DNA from: Schaalia suimastitidis DSM 15538
GTDB taxonomy: Bacteria > Actinomycetota > Actinomycetes > Actinomycetales > Actinomycetaceae
Assembly (NCBI RefSeq): GCF_000429105.1
Contig: NZ_AUBF01000006.1
Location: 310,001-374,000, forward strand
Reading direction: 5' to 3'
Length of the DNA stretch: 64,000 nt
Shown here: piece by piece, positions 53,681-63,816 of the stretch
Layout of the letters: every line of letters begins with the position of its first letter
Position numbering within the stretch: the first letter of the stretch is position 1
Program-made: the position numbers and the translations under genes
The notes under the pieces: generated by a model
What the model was told of the DNA's origin: nothing
Database searches by the model: none
What the model saw: only the letters and a program-made list of their open reading frames with translations

Positions 53681-54388
53681 ATGGCGCGCATATTGATTAT
53701 TGAAGACGAAGATACCTACCGTGAATCTCTTGCCTTCAACCTTCGGCGAGATGGTTTTGAAGTGGGTGAAGCTGCGGACGGCGAAAATGGGTTGATCAGT
53801 GCCAGAGACGGACACTGGGATCTTGTCCTTCTGGACCTCATGCTTCCAGGGATGTCCGGTGAAGAGGTATGCCGGAAACTTCGTCAACACCGTGCAGTCC
53901 CAGTCATTATGGTGTCAGCAAAAGACGAGGTCGTTGATCGTATTGTTGGTCTTGAAATCGGTGCAGACGACTATGTCACCAAACCGTATTCTTACCGTGA
54001 ACTACTCGCGCGCATTCGCGCCGTATTGCGACGGGGAGAAGCCCGTGACGACACCGCTGAGGACGAAACAGAAGAAATACTTGAAGTGGGTGCGCTCGCA
54101 CTGTGGGTTGACCGCCACGAGGTTCGCCTCGATGGGGAAGTTATTCCGATGCCACTGCGCGAATTTGAACTCTTAGAGTATCTTGCCCGTAACCCCGATA
54201 GGGTTCTCACGCGTATGCAACTGATGGACCGAGTGTGGGGTGCCGGTTATATTGGCGACACCAAAACCCTTGACGTCCATGTCAAACGCCTGCGAACAAA
54301 GATTGAGGTCAATCCTGCCGCTCCCACGCGCTTAGTGACCGTGCGCGGCCTGGGATATAAACTGCTTTCGGACCCCTCCCATGCCTAG
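53681..54388 (+). CDS. regX3: Phosphate-responsive response regulator
   Basis: OmpR/PhoB-type regulator, 235 aa. The receiver domain has IIEDEDTYRESLAF and phosphoacceptor Asp in LVLLDLMLPGMSG, Lys in YVTKPYSYRELLAR. The DNA-binding domain ends RTKIEVNPAAPTRLVTVRGLGYKL. ATG at 53681 follows senX3 by 4 bases. It should bind the PHO box upstream of its own operon, giving autoregulation (inference from the site). Confidence 0.94.
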   Translation: MARILIIEDEDTYRESLAFNLRRDGFEVGEAADGENGLISARDGHWDLVLLDLMLPGMSGEEVCRKLRQHRAVPVIMVSAKDEVVDRIVGLEIGADDYVTKPYSYRELLARIRAVLRRGEARDDTAEDETEEILEVGALALWVDRHEVRLDGEVIPMPLREFELLEYLARNPDRVLTRMQLMDRVWGAGYIGDTKTLDVHVKRLRTKIEVNPAAPTRLVTVRGLGYKLLSDPSHA

Positions 54389-54467
54389 TGTGACCACTCT
54401 CGTTCTCATGGGAAAGGGGCGGAGATGATAGTATTGGAGTGCTGTTGTCCACGTGCAGGGAGCTCTC

Positions 54468-54992
54468 ATGTCGTTCGAAATCGGTCAGACCGTCGTGTAT
54501 CCGCACCACGGTGCGGCCACGATTGAAGAGATCTCAATTCGAAAAATCCGTGGTGAAGAACGCACCTACCTCACCCTTCGAGTCAGTCAAGGGGACTTAA
54601 CCATTCAGGTGCCCGCTGAAAATGTGGACCTCGTGGGTGTGCGCGATGTCGTTGATGAAGATGGACTGGAAAAAGTGCTGTCTGTCTTGCGTGCCCCCTA
54701 TATTGAGGAGCCTACGAACTGGTCACGCCGTTACAAAGCAAACCAGGAAAAGATCGCTACGGGCGACATTGTGAAAGTCTCTGAGGTTGTCAGGGACCTT
54801 ACGCGCCGCGATGACCAGAAGAAGCTGTCGACAGGCGAAAAGCGGATGCTGACCAAGGCTAAGCAAATCCTCGCCTCAGAACTTGCGTTGGCTCGCAACA
54901 TTGATAAAGCAAGTGCCGCAGTGCGGTTAGAAGAAATCCTTGCCGAAGGCCGTATTGACGAGCCTGAAAGCGATACGACTGACGAGGCCTGA
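54468..54992 (+). CDS. carD: CarD-family RNA polymerase-binding protein
   Basis: Essential actinobacterial transcription factor that stabilises open promoter complexes. The N-terminal Tudor-like RNAP-interaction domain reads [18 protein letters not shown]; the C-terminal helical DNA-binding domain includes [17 protein letters not shown] and [16 protein letters not shown]. 174 aa from the ATG at 54468 (ribosome site GGGAG). Stop and ispD start overlap by one base (TGATG), so the two are coupled, as in mycobacteria. Confidence 0.95.
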   Translation: MSFEIGQTVVYPHHGAATIEEISIRKIRGEERTYLTLRVSQGDLTIQVPAENVDLVGVRDVVDEDGLEKVLSVLRAPYIEEPTNWSRRYKANQEKIATGDIVKVSEVVRDLTRRDDQKKLSTGEKRMLTKAKQILASELALARNIDKASAAVRLEEILAEGRIDEPESDTTDEA

Positions 54993-55747
54993 TGAGTCGC
55001 GCTTACGCGGTCCTTACGGCCGCCGGAGCTGGCACCCGCCTCGGTTCGCACGGACCTAAGGCGCTTGTGCCCCTCGTAGGTGAACCCCTAGTTCTTCGCG
55101 CCGCGCGGGGGCTTGCTGAGGCAGGGGTGGATGTCCTTGTGATCACCGTACCCGAGACGCATATGGCAGAATTCGTCAGCCTATTTCCGCTAGAAAAAGT
55201 CCCCGGTTTTCACACCGTGTTGCGTGTCGTCGCAGGGTCGAATGTCTCCCGGCAAGCGTCGGTGGCCAAGGGTCTTGCTGCCCTTGAGACTTTCGCCCGC
55301 GATATTGGCTTGCCGCTACATGATGATTCCGTGGTCCTTGTCCATGATGCTGCGCGTTGTCTGACTCCGCCAGAACTCATTACACGCGTGATTGACGCCG
55401 TTAATGATGGCTACCCAGCGGTAATCCCTGGTTTGCCGCTAGCAGATACAGTGAAAACGATTGCGCGCGGCGGAGGCGACGCGGCGCCTCGGCCCGTTAC
55501 CGGCACACCGAATCGGGCTGACATGGTGGCAGTCCAAACCCCTCAAGGTTTTACCTGGGAGGTACTGCGTACCGCCCACGAGGCTGGTGCTGACCTTGCT
55601 GACAGTGAGCGGCGCTCCGCCACCGACGACGCAGGTCTGGTGGAAGCTAACGGCGGAACTGTCCACGTAGTGGCAGGTGACTCGTTGGCCCTAAAAATCA
55701 CCACTCCGCTGGACGTAGCACTAGCGAAAATCTTGCTGTGTCGCTGA
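54992..55747 (+). CDS. ispD: 2-C-methyl-D-erythritol 4-phosphate cytidylyltransferase
   Basis: Third step of the MEP isoprenoid pathway. LTAAGAGTRLGSHGPKALVPL is the nucleotide-binding start; VLVHDAARCLTPPELI, and VQTPQGFTWEVLRTAHEAG with DDAGLVEANGGTVHVV complete the fold. 251 aa. Coupled to carD. In many relatives ispF follows directly; here an MFS gene intervenes and ispF is on the other strand. Confidence 0.95.
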   Translation: MSRAYAVLTAAGAGTRLGSHGPKALVPLVGEPLVLRAARGLAEAGVDVLVITVPETHMAEFVSLFPLEKVPGFHTVLRVVAGSNVSRQASVAKGLAALETFARDIGLPLHDDSVVLVHDAARCLTPPELITRVIDAVNDGYPAVIPGLPLADTVKTIARGGGDAAPRPVTGTPNRADMVAVQTPQGFTWEVLRTAHEAGADLADSERRSATDDAGLVEANGGTVHVVAGDSLALKITTPLDVALAKILLCR

Positions 55748-55821
55748 GAGGGTGCTACACGTGCTAAGTTCAGCGCGGACACATTGCGTGTAACAACGGA
55801 GTAAATATCCGAGGAGGACAT

Positions 55822-57216
55822 ATGTCCAGCATCGACGCGGGCCGCACCCGCCTCCTATCCCGTCCCGTCGTTGAATGGGCGCTGTGGGACTGGGGGTCGG
55901 CAGCCTTCAACGCGGTAGCCACCACCTTCGTATTCAGCACCTACCTCACCGCCGACAAAAACTTCACCGACTCAGGTACCGCCTCACAATACCTGTCAAT
56001 CGGCCTGATGATTGCAGGTATTATCATCGCCCTCCTTGCCCCTATCACAGGGCAGCGCGCGGATCGACGAGGAAAAGGCGCGCTATGGCTTGGGTGGTTC
56101 ACAGCGTTGGTGTGTCTGACGTTGCTGGCGATGTTCTTCGTCTACCCCGAAAGTCCACTCGGCGCCATGAATGCCCTATGGCTAGGGATTGCACTGCTAG
56201 GTCTGGGCAATATTTTCTTCGAATTTGCCTCTGTGAACTACAACGCGATGCTGAACCACATTGCCCATAAGGACGACATGGGTAGAGTCTCAGGATTCGG
56301 TTGGGGCGCAGGCTACGTCGGCGGCATCGTGTTGTTGCTCATCGTCTACGTGGGCCTCATTGAACCAGAAGTAGGTTGGTTCGGGGTCACCAGCAACAAT
56401 GGAATGAATGTGCGTGTCACGATGATTGTCGCCGCCGCATGGTTCTTCATTTTTGCATTGCCAGTGATTTTGCGGCCACCTCTGCCCCAACATCTGCGCG
56501 ATCAATCCGTCACAGGTAGCCGCGATCTTGACGACACAGCGCCGCGAGAAAGCATCGGGCAGTCCTATCGTTTACTGTGGGCTACCGTCAAGAGCCTGAA
56601 AAAGGCGGCTCCACATACGCTGTTCTTCCTCATTGCTTCAGCTATCTTCCGTGACGGTATGGCAGGTGTATTCACCTATGGTGCAATCGTCGCGAAAACC
56701 ACCTTCCATTTTGAAGCTGGCGACATCATGCTCTTTGGTATTGCTGCCAACGTGGTGGCTGGCCTGGCGACCATGCTTTTCGGTGTACTTGATGACAAAA
56801 TCGGCCCCAAAGCGGTCATCATTATTTCCCTGGTGTCAATGGTGATTTCTGGTTTGGGCATTTTCTTCTTCTACCAAAAAGGTGCGATGGTGTTCTGGGT
56901 GCTGGGCTTGATCCTGTCCCTCTTTGTGGGACCGGTCCAGTCGGCATCACGGTCCCTTCTTGCTCGCATGATTCCAGAAGGACGCGAAGGCGAAATCTTT
57001 GGCCTATATGCCACCACCGGCCGCGCAGTGTCATTCTTGGCACCTGCCATGTATTACCTTGCGTTGAAATTGGGTGAGGCTGTTAATCCAGGTACCGCGT
57101 CGGCGTACACGCACTGGGGCATTCTCGGGATCGTTGCCGTTCTTGCGGTCGGCTTGTTACTGACAATCCCGGTCAGGGTCGAAGAAGCCCACCTCGACGT
57201 TACTCACACCAAGTAG
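55822..57216 (+). CDS. MFS transporter of the UMF1/Atg22-like family
   Basis: 464-residue, 12-helix membrane protein. VEWALWDWGSAAFNAVATTFVFSTYL and LLAPITGQRADRRGKG are characteristic of the UMF1 branch; GRVSGFGWGAGYVGGIVLLL and SRSLLARMIPEGREGEIFGLYATTGR are its later conserved regions. Cargo is unknown; a role in efflux of small metabolites is common in the family. GAGGAGGA lies just before the ATG. It separates ispD from ispF and may have been inserted between them. Confidence 0.9.
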   Translation: MSSIDAGRTRLLSRPVVEWALWDWGSAAFNAVATTFVFSTYLTADKNFTDSGTASQYLSIGLMIAGIIIALLAPITGQRADRRGKGALWLGWFTALVCLTLLAMFFVYPESPLGAMNALWLGIALLGLGNIFFEFASVNYNAMLNHIAHKDDMGRVSGFGWGAGYVGGIVLLLIVYVGLIEPEVGWFGVTSNNGMNVRVTMIVAAAWFFIFALPVILRPPLPQHLRDQSVTGSRDLDDTAPRESIGQSYRLLWATVKSLKKAAPHTLFFLIASAIFRDGMAGVFTYGAIVAKTTFHFEAGDIMLFGIAANVVAGLATMLFGVLDDKIGPKAVIIISLVSMVISGLGIFFFYQKGAMVFWVLGLILSLFVGPVQSASRSLLARMIPEGREGEIFGLYATTGRAVSFLAPAMYYLALKLGEAVNPGTASAYTHWGILGIVAVLAVGLLLTIPVRVEEAHLDVTHTK

Positions 57217-57366
57217 GCGCGCTTGGTTCGGCTGAATGTGTGGCCGACGCGCTCGTTGGGCCACCTCAAGCTGCATATCGTACCTGCGCTTGGGTGCCGC
57301 GAGCTGCATGGGTGAAACCAGCTACCCGCAGCGTTGGGCGCAGGCGGCGATACCTTAATAAGCGCG

Positions 57367-57924
57367 TTATCTACTGATGGGCACCATTAGGACCGAAGCA
57401 AGCGCCGCTAGGCCTTCGCCTCGTCCCGTAAACCCCAGGCCATCGGTCGTTGTCGCACTCACCGACACTGGTCCCTGCGCTAGGAGCGTCATGCGTTCGC
57501 AGGCCTGAGGGAGGCGGGCAGCCATACGCGGTTTATTCCCAATCACCTGCACGGTGGCATTGCCGAGCCTCCACCCGGCTGCGGCGGCCATATTCACCAC
57601 CTCGACCAGGAATGCTTCGCCGCTTGCCCCTTGCCACTGTGGGCGATCGGTACCGAAAACGGTACCCATGTCACCTAAAGCGCAAGCTCCAAGGATGGCA
57701 TCGCATAGTGCATGAGCCGCCACATCCCCATCAGAATGACCCTCCAGAGGCGTTTCGTCGGGCCACGGTAAGCAGGCAACCATCAAGGTTTTTCCACGAG
57801 CCTGCTCCGGGGTGGCAAAAGCATGGACATCAATGGCTTGTCCGACGCGAAAGGTAGCGGAGGCTGGCAATGCCGCGGAAGGAGCGGCAGCAAGGGGAGT
57901 TGCGGTGGGTGAAGGCTCAGTCAT
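57367..57924 (-). CDS. ispF: 2-C-methyl-D-erythritol 2,4-cyclodiphosphate synthase
   Basis: Fifth step of the MEP pathway. GQAIDVHAF carries the zinc Asp/His, [20 protein letters not shown] the zinc His and substrate loop, and [19 protein letters not shown] the C-terminal signature. 185 aa, longer than usual by a 25-residue Ala/Pro-rich N-terminal leader. It is on the opposite strand to ispD and divergent from thrC; its start codon in the leader is uncertain. Confidence 0.94.
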   Translation of the reverse strand: MTEPSPTATPLAAAPSAALPASATFRVGQAIDVHAFATPEQARGKTLMVACLPWPDETPLEGHSDGDVAAHALCDAILGACALGDMGTVFGTDRPQWQGASGEAFLVEVVNMAAAAGWRLGNATVQVIGNKPRMAARLPQACERMTLLAQGPVSVSATTTDGLGFTGRGEGLAALASVLMVPISR

Positions 57925-57991
57925 ACCCCAAGCCTACGTGTCACAGTGGGACGCGATGAAACGGAACGCGGCGCCGCGTTAGGATCAAGCT

Positions 57992-59461
57992 ATGCGGTAC
58001 CTGTCAACGCGAGCAGCCGCGGATACGCTGCCATCGACCTTCAGCGACATTTTGCTCGGTGGTTTGGCCCCAGATGGTGGCCTCTACCTTCCCCAGACAT
58101 ACCCGCAGATTAACGCCGATACACTCGCTCAGTGGCGTCAACTTCTTGACGACGAAGGCTATCCGGCTTTAGCAGCGCGTGTTCTGTCGCTCTTCATTGA
58201 CGATATTCCCGCTGGCGACCTTGCCGAGATATGTGAGCGTGCCTACCGAACACCTGCATTTGCTACCCCTGAAATCGTCCCTGTGACTGACCTAGGCAAC
58301 GGATTGTGGCTTTCGCACCTGTCTGAGGGGCCAACGGCTGCCTTTAAAGATATGGCGATGCAGCTCCTGGGTGAACTTTTCGAATATGAGCTTCGCCGCA
58401 GGGATGACTGGTTGACCATCGTTGGGGCAACCTCAGGCGATACAGGATCGGCTGCCGAATACGCATTGCGTGGCCGACCAGGTGTGTCGGTTGTGATGCT
58501 GACACCGCGTGGTCGCATGACTCCGTTCCAGCGTGCGCAAATGTTCTCGCTCCTAGACGACAATATCGTCAATGTTGCTGTTGACGGCGTCTTTGACGAC
58601 TGTCAGGACCTTGTTAAAGCACTCAACATGGATGCCGACTTTAAGGCAGCATGGCATATCGGTGCGGTGAACTCCATTAACTGGGCGCGTCTCCTTGCCC
58701 AAGTGGTGTACTACGTCGCCACATGGATACGTGTCTCAGCGCAATATGCGCGCACCTATGGCGGTAATGCTGCGGAGCAGCGCGTCAGTGTCTGCGTCCC
58801 GTCAGGGAACTTCGGAAATGTATGCGCGGCCCATATCGCTCGAAGTATGGGCGTGCCGCTCGATACGCTCATCGTGGCGACAAACGAAAATGACGTGTTG
58901 GACGAATTTTTTACCACTGGCGTCTACCGTGTGCGTAGTGCGGAAAACACCCTTGCGACATCGTCACCATCGATGGATATTTCTAAAGCATCTAATTTTG
59001 AGCGTTTTATTCATGACGTACTTGGTGGCGACAAGGCACGTGTTGCTGAGCTTTTCGGTGAACGCTTGGATGAGTATGGCACATTCGACCTTTCTGCCAG
59101 TCCGTTCTTTGCTCAGATGCGTACGCGCTGGGGAATGGTTTCAGGGCGCTCAACTCACGCCAACCGGCTTGCCGAGATACGACGCACCGCTACTGAAAAC
59201 GGGTACGTTCTTGACCCTCATACTGCTGACGGTATGCACGTGGCACGACAGTGGCTCGATCACCTGGACGGGCCAATCGTTGTGATGGAAACGGCACTAC
59301 CAGTGAAATTTGCCCAGACGGTGGTGGAAGCAACTGGACAGTTGCCACCCACCCCAGAGCGTTTTCAAGGTATTGAGGCCCTGCCGCAAAAAGTCGTTGA
59401 CCTACCTAATGACCTTGCCGCCCTTCAAGCACTGATTCAGGACACGATTCGCCGCCCCTAG
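57992..59461 (+). CDS. thrC: Threonine synthase
   Basis: PLP enzyme converting O-phosphohomoserine to threonine. The Schiff-base Lys is in EGPTAAFKDMAMQLLG; GATSGDTGSAAEYAL and the phosphate-binding PSGNFGNVCAAHIARSMG are clear. 489 aa belongs to the long, bacterial/yeast-type subfamily. The start MRYLSTR is family-typical. It stands alone, inserted between ispF and cysS relative to the common actinobacterial order. Confidence 0.95.
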   Translation: MRYLSTRAAADTLPSTFSDILLGGLAPDGGLYLPQTYPQINADTLAQWRQLLDDEGYPALAARVLSLFIDDIPAGDLAEICERAYRTPAFATPEIVPVTDLGNGLWLSHLSEGPTAAFKDMAMQLLGELFEYELRRRDDWLTIVGATSGDTGSAAEYALRGRPGVSVVMLTPRGRMTPFQRAQMFSLLDDNIVNVAVDGVFDDCQDLVKALNMDADFKAAWHIGAVNSINWARLLAQVVYYVATWIRVSAQYARTYGGNAAEQRVSVCVPSGNFGNVCAAHIARSMGVPLDTLIVATNENDVLDEFFTTGVYRVRSAENTLATSSPSMDISKASNFERFIHDVLGGDKARVAELFGERLDEYGTFDLSASPFFAQMRTRWGMVSGRSTHANRLAEIRRTATENGYVLDPHTADGMHVARQWLDHLDGPIVVMETALPVKFAQTVVEATGQLPPTPERFQGIEALPQKVVDLPNDLAALQALIQDTIRRP

Positions 59462-59471
59462 ATTTCACGCA

Positions 59472-59514
59472 TCCTTTACGTGCCGAGGTGAGCGTCCTTT
59501 ACGTGCTGAGGCGA
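59472..59514 (+). repeat. Two-copy tandem repeat upstream of cysS
   Basis: Units TCCTTTACGTGCCGAGGTGA and TCCTTTACGTGCTGAGGCGA, period 23 bases, differing at two positions. Located just after thrC in the 206-base gap to cysS; that gap otherwise shows nothing supported. Confidence 0.6.
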
Positions 59515-59667
59515 CGGGGAAGTGGCCAGATAACGGGCGGAAGTGCTGCCTGGTCCAGGGTCATGCAGATCGCGCTGCAGCGCGCGGTTACGGAGATGGT
59601 ATCGAGCCCTGGCCCAGAGGTGTACGGTTCGATCATACGGCTCCATGGTGCCACTAAGATGTTGTGC

Positions 59668-61119
59668 ATGGCACTGCACCTTTACGATTCAAAATCCGCG
59701 CACCTTCAACGCTTTACTCCCGTGGTAGACGGGCATGTCGGACTGTATCTGTGTGGCGCCACAGTCCAAGGCTCCCCGCATGTGGGGCACCTCCGTAGTG
59801 CATTAGCATTTGACACGCTTATCCGTTGGCTGATGCGTAGTGGATACACGGTGACCTACGTTCGTAATGTCACCGATATTGATGACAAGATCCTCGCCAA
59901 GTCCGCCCAGGCTGGCCAGCAGTGGTGGGCATGGGCATACCGCTATGAGCAGGAATTTGCGGCAGCCTACCGCACCCTCGGGTTGCTTCAGCCCACCTAC
60001 GAGCCGCGGGCGACCGGACATATTCCTGAACAGATTGCCTTGGCTCAGCGACTGATCGACCGCGGCCACGCCTACAGTGACGGCAACGGCAACGTATATT
60101 TCGACGTCCGTTCCCTCCCAGATTACGGCTCGCTTACCCGTCAGCGCCTCGACGATATGCGATGCACTGAAGACGACGCGCAAATTGAGGCTCACGTTGA
60201 AGCAGGTAAACGTGACCCGCGCGATTTCGCACTGTGGAAGGCCGCGAAAGACACAGAACCAGAAACCGCGTCGTGGGATTCACCATGGGGCAAAGGCCGA
60301 CCTGGCTGGCATCTTGAGTGCTCGGCAATGTCACACCGTTACCTGGGTGAAACCTTCGATATTCATGGCGGAGGTATCGATCTGCGTTTTCCCCACCATG
60401 AGAACGAACAGGCTCAATCCCATGGAGCAGGCTGGGATTTCGCGCGCCTATGGGTACATAATGCGTGGGTGACGACCAAGGGCGAAAAAATGAGTAAATC
60501 CTTGGGGAATGTCCTATCTCTTGAGGCGCTCACCGCCGACTATGCGCCACCAGTAGTGCGCTGGGCACTGTCAACGGTCCATCACCGCAGCGCAATCGAA
60601 TGGGGGCCAGATACGTTGCCGGAGGCAGCAAAAGCGTGGGAGAAATTTGCGGGCTTCGTTGATCGGTCTATTGAGGCGAGTGGTGAGGTGCCGCGTGAGG
60701 AAGTGGAGGCACTGAGGGCGGATCAGCTTCCTGGCGCATTTCGGCAGGCATTGGACGATGACCTCAATGTGGCTGGTGGCCTTGCAGTTATTCACGATTA
60801 CCTCAAACAAGGTAATGCGGCGTTGGCTGCAGGTGATGGCCAAGCGGTCCGTACCACACAGCTCCTTGTTCGCGCCATGCTGGATGTCATGGGCCTGGAC
60901 CCGGCCTCCCCACAATGGCGAGGTAATTCCGGTGTGACCACTGGCCTGGGCAAGCAGGATGCTGCTTTGGCTGCACTTGTTGAGGCTGCCATTGCTGACC
61001 GCGCCGCTGCACGAGGCGCTAAGGATTGGGCGAGGGCCGATGAATTGCGTGACCGCCTGGCCGCTGCAGGTGTAGTGGTCGAAGATGGTCGGGATGGGGC
61101 TCGTTGGCACCTGGCTTAA
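59668..61119 (+). CDS. cysS: Cysteine-tRNA ligase
   Basis: Class I synthetase, 483 aa. HIGH-type motif GSPHVGHLRSA, zinc ligands in YLCGATVQ, LECSAM and FPHHENEQAQS, and KMSKSLGNVL are all present. The CGATVQ signature and length separate it from the mycothiol ligase MshC. The ATG at 59668 (MALHLYDSKS) is preferred to one three codons upstream. In the usual actinobacterial order it precedes rlmB, as here. Confidence 0.96.
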   Translation: MALHLYDSKSAHLQRFTPVVDGHVGLYLCGATVQGSPHVGHLRSALAFDTLIRWLMRSGYTVTYVRNVTDIDDKILAKSAQAGQQWWAWAYRYEQEFAAAYRTLGLLQPTYEPRATGHIPEQIALAQRLIDRGHAYSDGNGNVYFDVRSLPDYGSLTRQRLDDMRCTEDDAQIEAHVEAGKRDPRDFALWKAAKDTEPETASWDSPWGKGRPGWHLECSAMSHRYLGETFDIHGGGIDLRFPHHENEQAQSHGAGWDFARLWVHNAWVTTKGEKMSKSLGNVLSLEALTADYAPPVVRWALSTVHHRSAIEWGPDTLPEAAKAWEKFAGFVDRSIEASGEVPREEVEALRADQLPGAFRQALDDDLNVAGGLAVIHDYLKQGNAALAAGDGQAVRTTQLLVRAMLDVMGLDPASPQWRGNSGVTTGLGKQDAALAALVEAAIADRAAARGAKDWARADELRDRLAAAGVVVEDGRDGARWHLA

Positions 61120-61268
61120 GAGCAGTGACCGATTACCTTGTGTGTCTCGCTGACGCATCTGACCATCGTTGGCGTCAAACAGGTAGGCTACATGCAGGAT
61201 ATTGAGCGCCACACGCATGCGTTGCGTGCGCTGTCGCGCCACCATGACTTGAGTGCCGGGAGGCAGAT

Positions 61269-62255
61269 ATGGCAGGAAACGACGGGCGTCGAGGAGCGGT
61301 GCGTAAGCCCGGTTCGAAAAAAGGCGCCAAGGTAGGTACCGGCGGACATTCGAGGCGCCGCCTCGAAGGCAAAGGACCAACCCCCAAGGCCGAAGACCGC
61401 ACGTATCATCCGGCACATAAGCGTAAGCTTGCACGCGAAAAGCGTGAAGCGCAGGAAGCAGCCATTGCACGGGCACGGGCAAAATCGTCTATTAGAGTGC
61501 CTGAAGGGCATGAACTGATCGCTGGTCGCAATCCTGTTGCCGAGGCGGTGCGCGCCAAGGTGCCTATTGAACGTGTCTTCGTGGCGGGTAACATCAAAGA
61601 TGACCGGGTTGAGGAGGTCGTTCGTCTTGCCTCGGCCATGGGTGCGCCTGTTTTTGAGGTGACGCGACGTGACTTGGATGTGGCAACCGATGGTGCGGTT
61701 CACCAAGGCGTGGCCGTGGAGGTACCCGCCTACGAATATGCCGATGTCGCCGATCTTATCGCTGATTCTCAACAGCAAATTGACTTGCCGTTACTGCTGG
61801 CTCTTGATCAGGTCACTGACCCGCATAACCTGGGCGCTGTCTTGCGCAGTGCAGGGGCTTTCGGTGGCGACGGCGTTATTATTCCCGAGCGTCGAAGCGC
61901 AGGGGTAACGACGACAGCCTGGAAGGTATCAGCAGGTGCAGCCGCACGTGTGCCTGTGGCGCGCGTGACGAATCTTGTGCGGGCCTTAGAAGACTGCAAA
62001 CGTGCGGGGTTCTTTGTTGTGGGCCTCGATGGTGGCGGTGACGCACAATTGCGCGACATGGAGTTGGCGCACTCTCCTTTAGTGGTCGTCACCGGCGCTG
62101 AAGGCAGTGGCCTGTCGCGCCTCGTCAGGGAAACGTGTGACCATATCGTGTCTATCCCTATCGCTTCGGCAGTAGAGTCACTCAATGCGGCGGTCGCGAC
62201 CGGTATTGCCTTGTATGAGGTTGATTCGCTGCGTCGCGCGGTACGTGAAGGCTGA
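61269..62255 (+). CDS. rlmB: 23S rRNA 2'-O-methyltransferase (SpoU family)
   Basis: Methylates the ribose of a 23S rRNA guanosine (G2251 in E. coli). 328 aa: an N-terminal basic extension (about 75 residues, Lys/Arg-rich, GSKKGAKVGTGGHSRRR), an RNA-binding lead-in GRNPVAEAVRAKVPIERVFV, and the knotted SPOUT domain with ALDQVTDPHNLGAVLRSA, VVTGAEGSGLSRLVRETCD and IPIASAVESLNAAVATGI. GGGAGGCAG precedes the ATG. Confidence 0.93.
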   Translation: MAGNDGRRGAVRKPGSKKGAKVGTGGHSRRRLEGKGPTPKAEDRTYHPAHKRKLAREKREAQEAAIARARAKSSIRVPEGHELIAGRNPVAEAVRAKVPIERVFVAGNIKDDRVEEVVRLASAMGAPVFEVTRRDLDVATDGAVHQGVAVEVPAYEYADVADLIADSQQQIDLPLLLALDQVTDPHNLGAVLRSAGAFGGDGVIIPERRSAGVTTTAWKVSAGAAARVPVARVTNLVRALEDCKRAGFFVVGLDGGGDAQLRDMELAHSPLVVVTGAEGSGLSRLVRETCDHIVSIPIASAVESLNAAVATGIALYEVDSLRRAVREG

Positions 62256-62367
62256 GCGGGTTCGGCCCGTCTGTGTGTTGCGCACAACCGAAGTGGCGGC
62301 TCAATTTGCTGCGTGATGCCCCTGGTGAAGGGCCAAGGCGAGGTGGAGCCGTGGGCAACATATACAT

Positions 62368-62450
62368 TGACGTCACCTTTCGCCTAGAATCCTCTAGGTA
62401 GAACCACCGTTCTGCTCGCATCCGGACAGCAACTGCCGGTGCGGAAACGG
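62368..62450 (+). promoter_or_regulatory. purA leader and candidate promoter elements
   Basis: TAGAAT (62385-62390) fits a -10 element but no good -35 is seen. It lies inside an inverted repeat CCTAGA-ATCC-TCTAGG (62383-62398). TGACGTCA (62368-62375) is a perfect 8-bp palindrome just upstream, and TGCCG/CGGCA (62432-62450) makes a small leader hairpin. Weak evidence overall. Confidence 0.35.
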
Positions 62451-62468
62451 CAACACAGGAGAGCCATC

Positions 62469-63752
62469 ATGCCAGCGGTGATCGTACTCGGAACTCAATG
62501 GGGTGACGAGGGTAAAGGCAAGGCAACAGATCAACTGGGCCAACGTACCGACGTCGTTGTGAAATTCAATGGCGGTAATAATGCCGGGCATACGGTGGTT
62601 GTTAACGGCGAAAAATACGCATTGCACTTGCTGCCTGCGGGTATCCTCTCTGAAGGTGTCACCCCGGTTATTGGCAATGGTGTTGTTGTTGACCTTGAGG
62701 TGCTCTTTGAAGAGTTGGCTGAGATGGAGCGTCGTGGGGTTGACGTGTCTCGTTTGCTTATTTCAGCAAATGCCCACATTATTCCCTCGTATAACCGTGT
62801 GATGGACCGTGCCACCGAAAAATCCTTGGGTGAACGCCAAATTGGCACCACGGGGCGTGGTATTGGACCAACCTACGCTGACAAGATGAACCGTATTGGT
62901 CTGCGTATTCAAGACCTTTTCGATGAGTCGATTCTGCGGCAAAAAGTCCGCAGCGCCCTTGTGGGGAAGAATACGACGCTTGAAGCACTCGGTGGCACTG
63001 CTATTGACCCTGAGACAGTGATCGCTGAATTGCTGTCATATGTTGAGCGGGTGCGACCAATGGTGGTGGATGCGTCGCTGGTGGTCAACGACGCGTTGGA
63101 TAACGGCAAAATGGTCCTCTTTGAAGGTGGCCAGGCCACCATGCTTGATATTGATCATGGCACGTACCCATTCGTTACCTCGTCAAACCCGACCGCTGGT
63201 GGCGCCCTTACCGGCACAGGAGTTGGGCCGACGCGGATTGATGCTGTGGTGGGTGTGGCGAAGGCGTATACGACGCGCGTTGGGGAGGGGCCTTTCCCCA
63301 CGGAACTTACTGACGAGGTGGGTCAGGCTTTGCGTGAAAAAGGTGGCGAATTTGGTGTCACCACGGGTCGCCCACGGCGCTGTGGCTGGTTTGATTCGGT
63401 CGTGGTTCGGTATTCCACCAGGATTAATGGCTTGACGGATATCTGCCTGACGAAGCTCGACGTCCTTACCGGGTATGAAACTATCCCTGTGTGTGTCGCC
63501 TACGAGGTTGACGGTGTACGCATGGATGAAATGCCGATGGATCAAAGTTCTTTCCACCATGCAGCGCCAATTTACGAGGAGCTGCCGGGTTGGATTGAAG
63601 ATATTTCCGATGTGCGTCGCTTTGAGGACCTGCCGACGAACGCGCAAGCCTATGTGTTGCGCCTTGAGGAGTTGTGTCGCTGCCGCATTTCCTCTATTGG
63701 TGTGGGTCCGGGTAGGGAAGCAACAATCGTGCGTATGCCTATCGCCGACTGA
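62469..63752 (+). CDS. purA: Adenylosuccinate synthetase
   Basis: First committed step from IMP to AMP, GTP-dependent. [19 protein letters not shown] (catalytic Asp and P-loop), [11 protein letters not shown] (catalytic His), [17 protein letters not shown] and [16 protein letters not shown] are intact. 427 aa. The ATG at 62469 follows CAGGAGAG; the upstream open frame is spurious. Monocistronic, ended by the hairpin at 63757-63786. Confidence 0.97.
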   Translation: MPAVIVLGTQWGDEGKGKATDQLGQRTDVVVKFNGGNNAGHTVVVNGEKYALHLLPAGILSEGVTPVIGNGVVVDLEVLFEELAEMERRGVDVSRLLISANAHIIPSYNRVMDRATEKSLGERQIGTTGRGIGPTYADKMNRIGLRIQDLFDESILRQKVRSALVGKNTTLEALGGTAIDPETVIAELLSYVERVRPMVVDASLVVNDALDNGKMVLFEGGQATMLDIDHGTYPFVTSSNPTAGGALTGTGVGPTRIDAVVGVAKAYTTRVGEGPFPTELTDEVGQALREKGGEFGVTTGRPRRCGWFDSVVVRYSTRINGLTDICLTKLDVLTGYETIPVCVAYEVDGVRMDEMPMDQSSFHHAAPIYEELPGWIEDISDVRRFEDLPTNAQAYVLRLEELCRCRISSIGVGPGREATIVRMPIAD

Positions 63753-63756
63753 GCAG

Positions 63757-63786
63757 GTAGTGCACCACACCCGGTGGGAGCACTAC
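63757..63786 (+). terminator. Hairpin after purA
   Basis: GTAGTGC/GCACTAC (63757-63763 and 63780-63786) with a nested CCAC/GTGG stem (63765-63768 and 63774-63777), 4 bases past the stop codon. No U-run. Confidence 0.65.
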
Positions 63787-63816
63787 AGGTGTGCGGCTGT
63801 ACTGCCAGCAAGGGCA

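Noticed and set aside
60571-61482. 303-residue open frame on the minus strand
   Set aside because: Antisense to cysS and rlmB, both well supported; no domain features.
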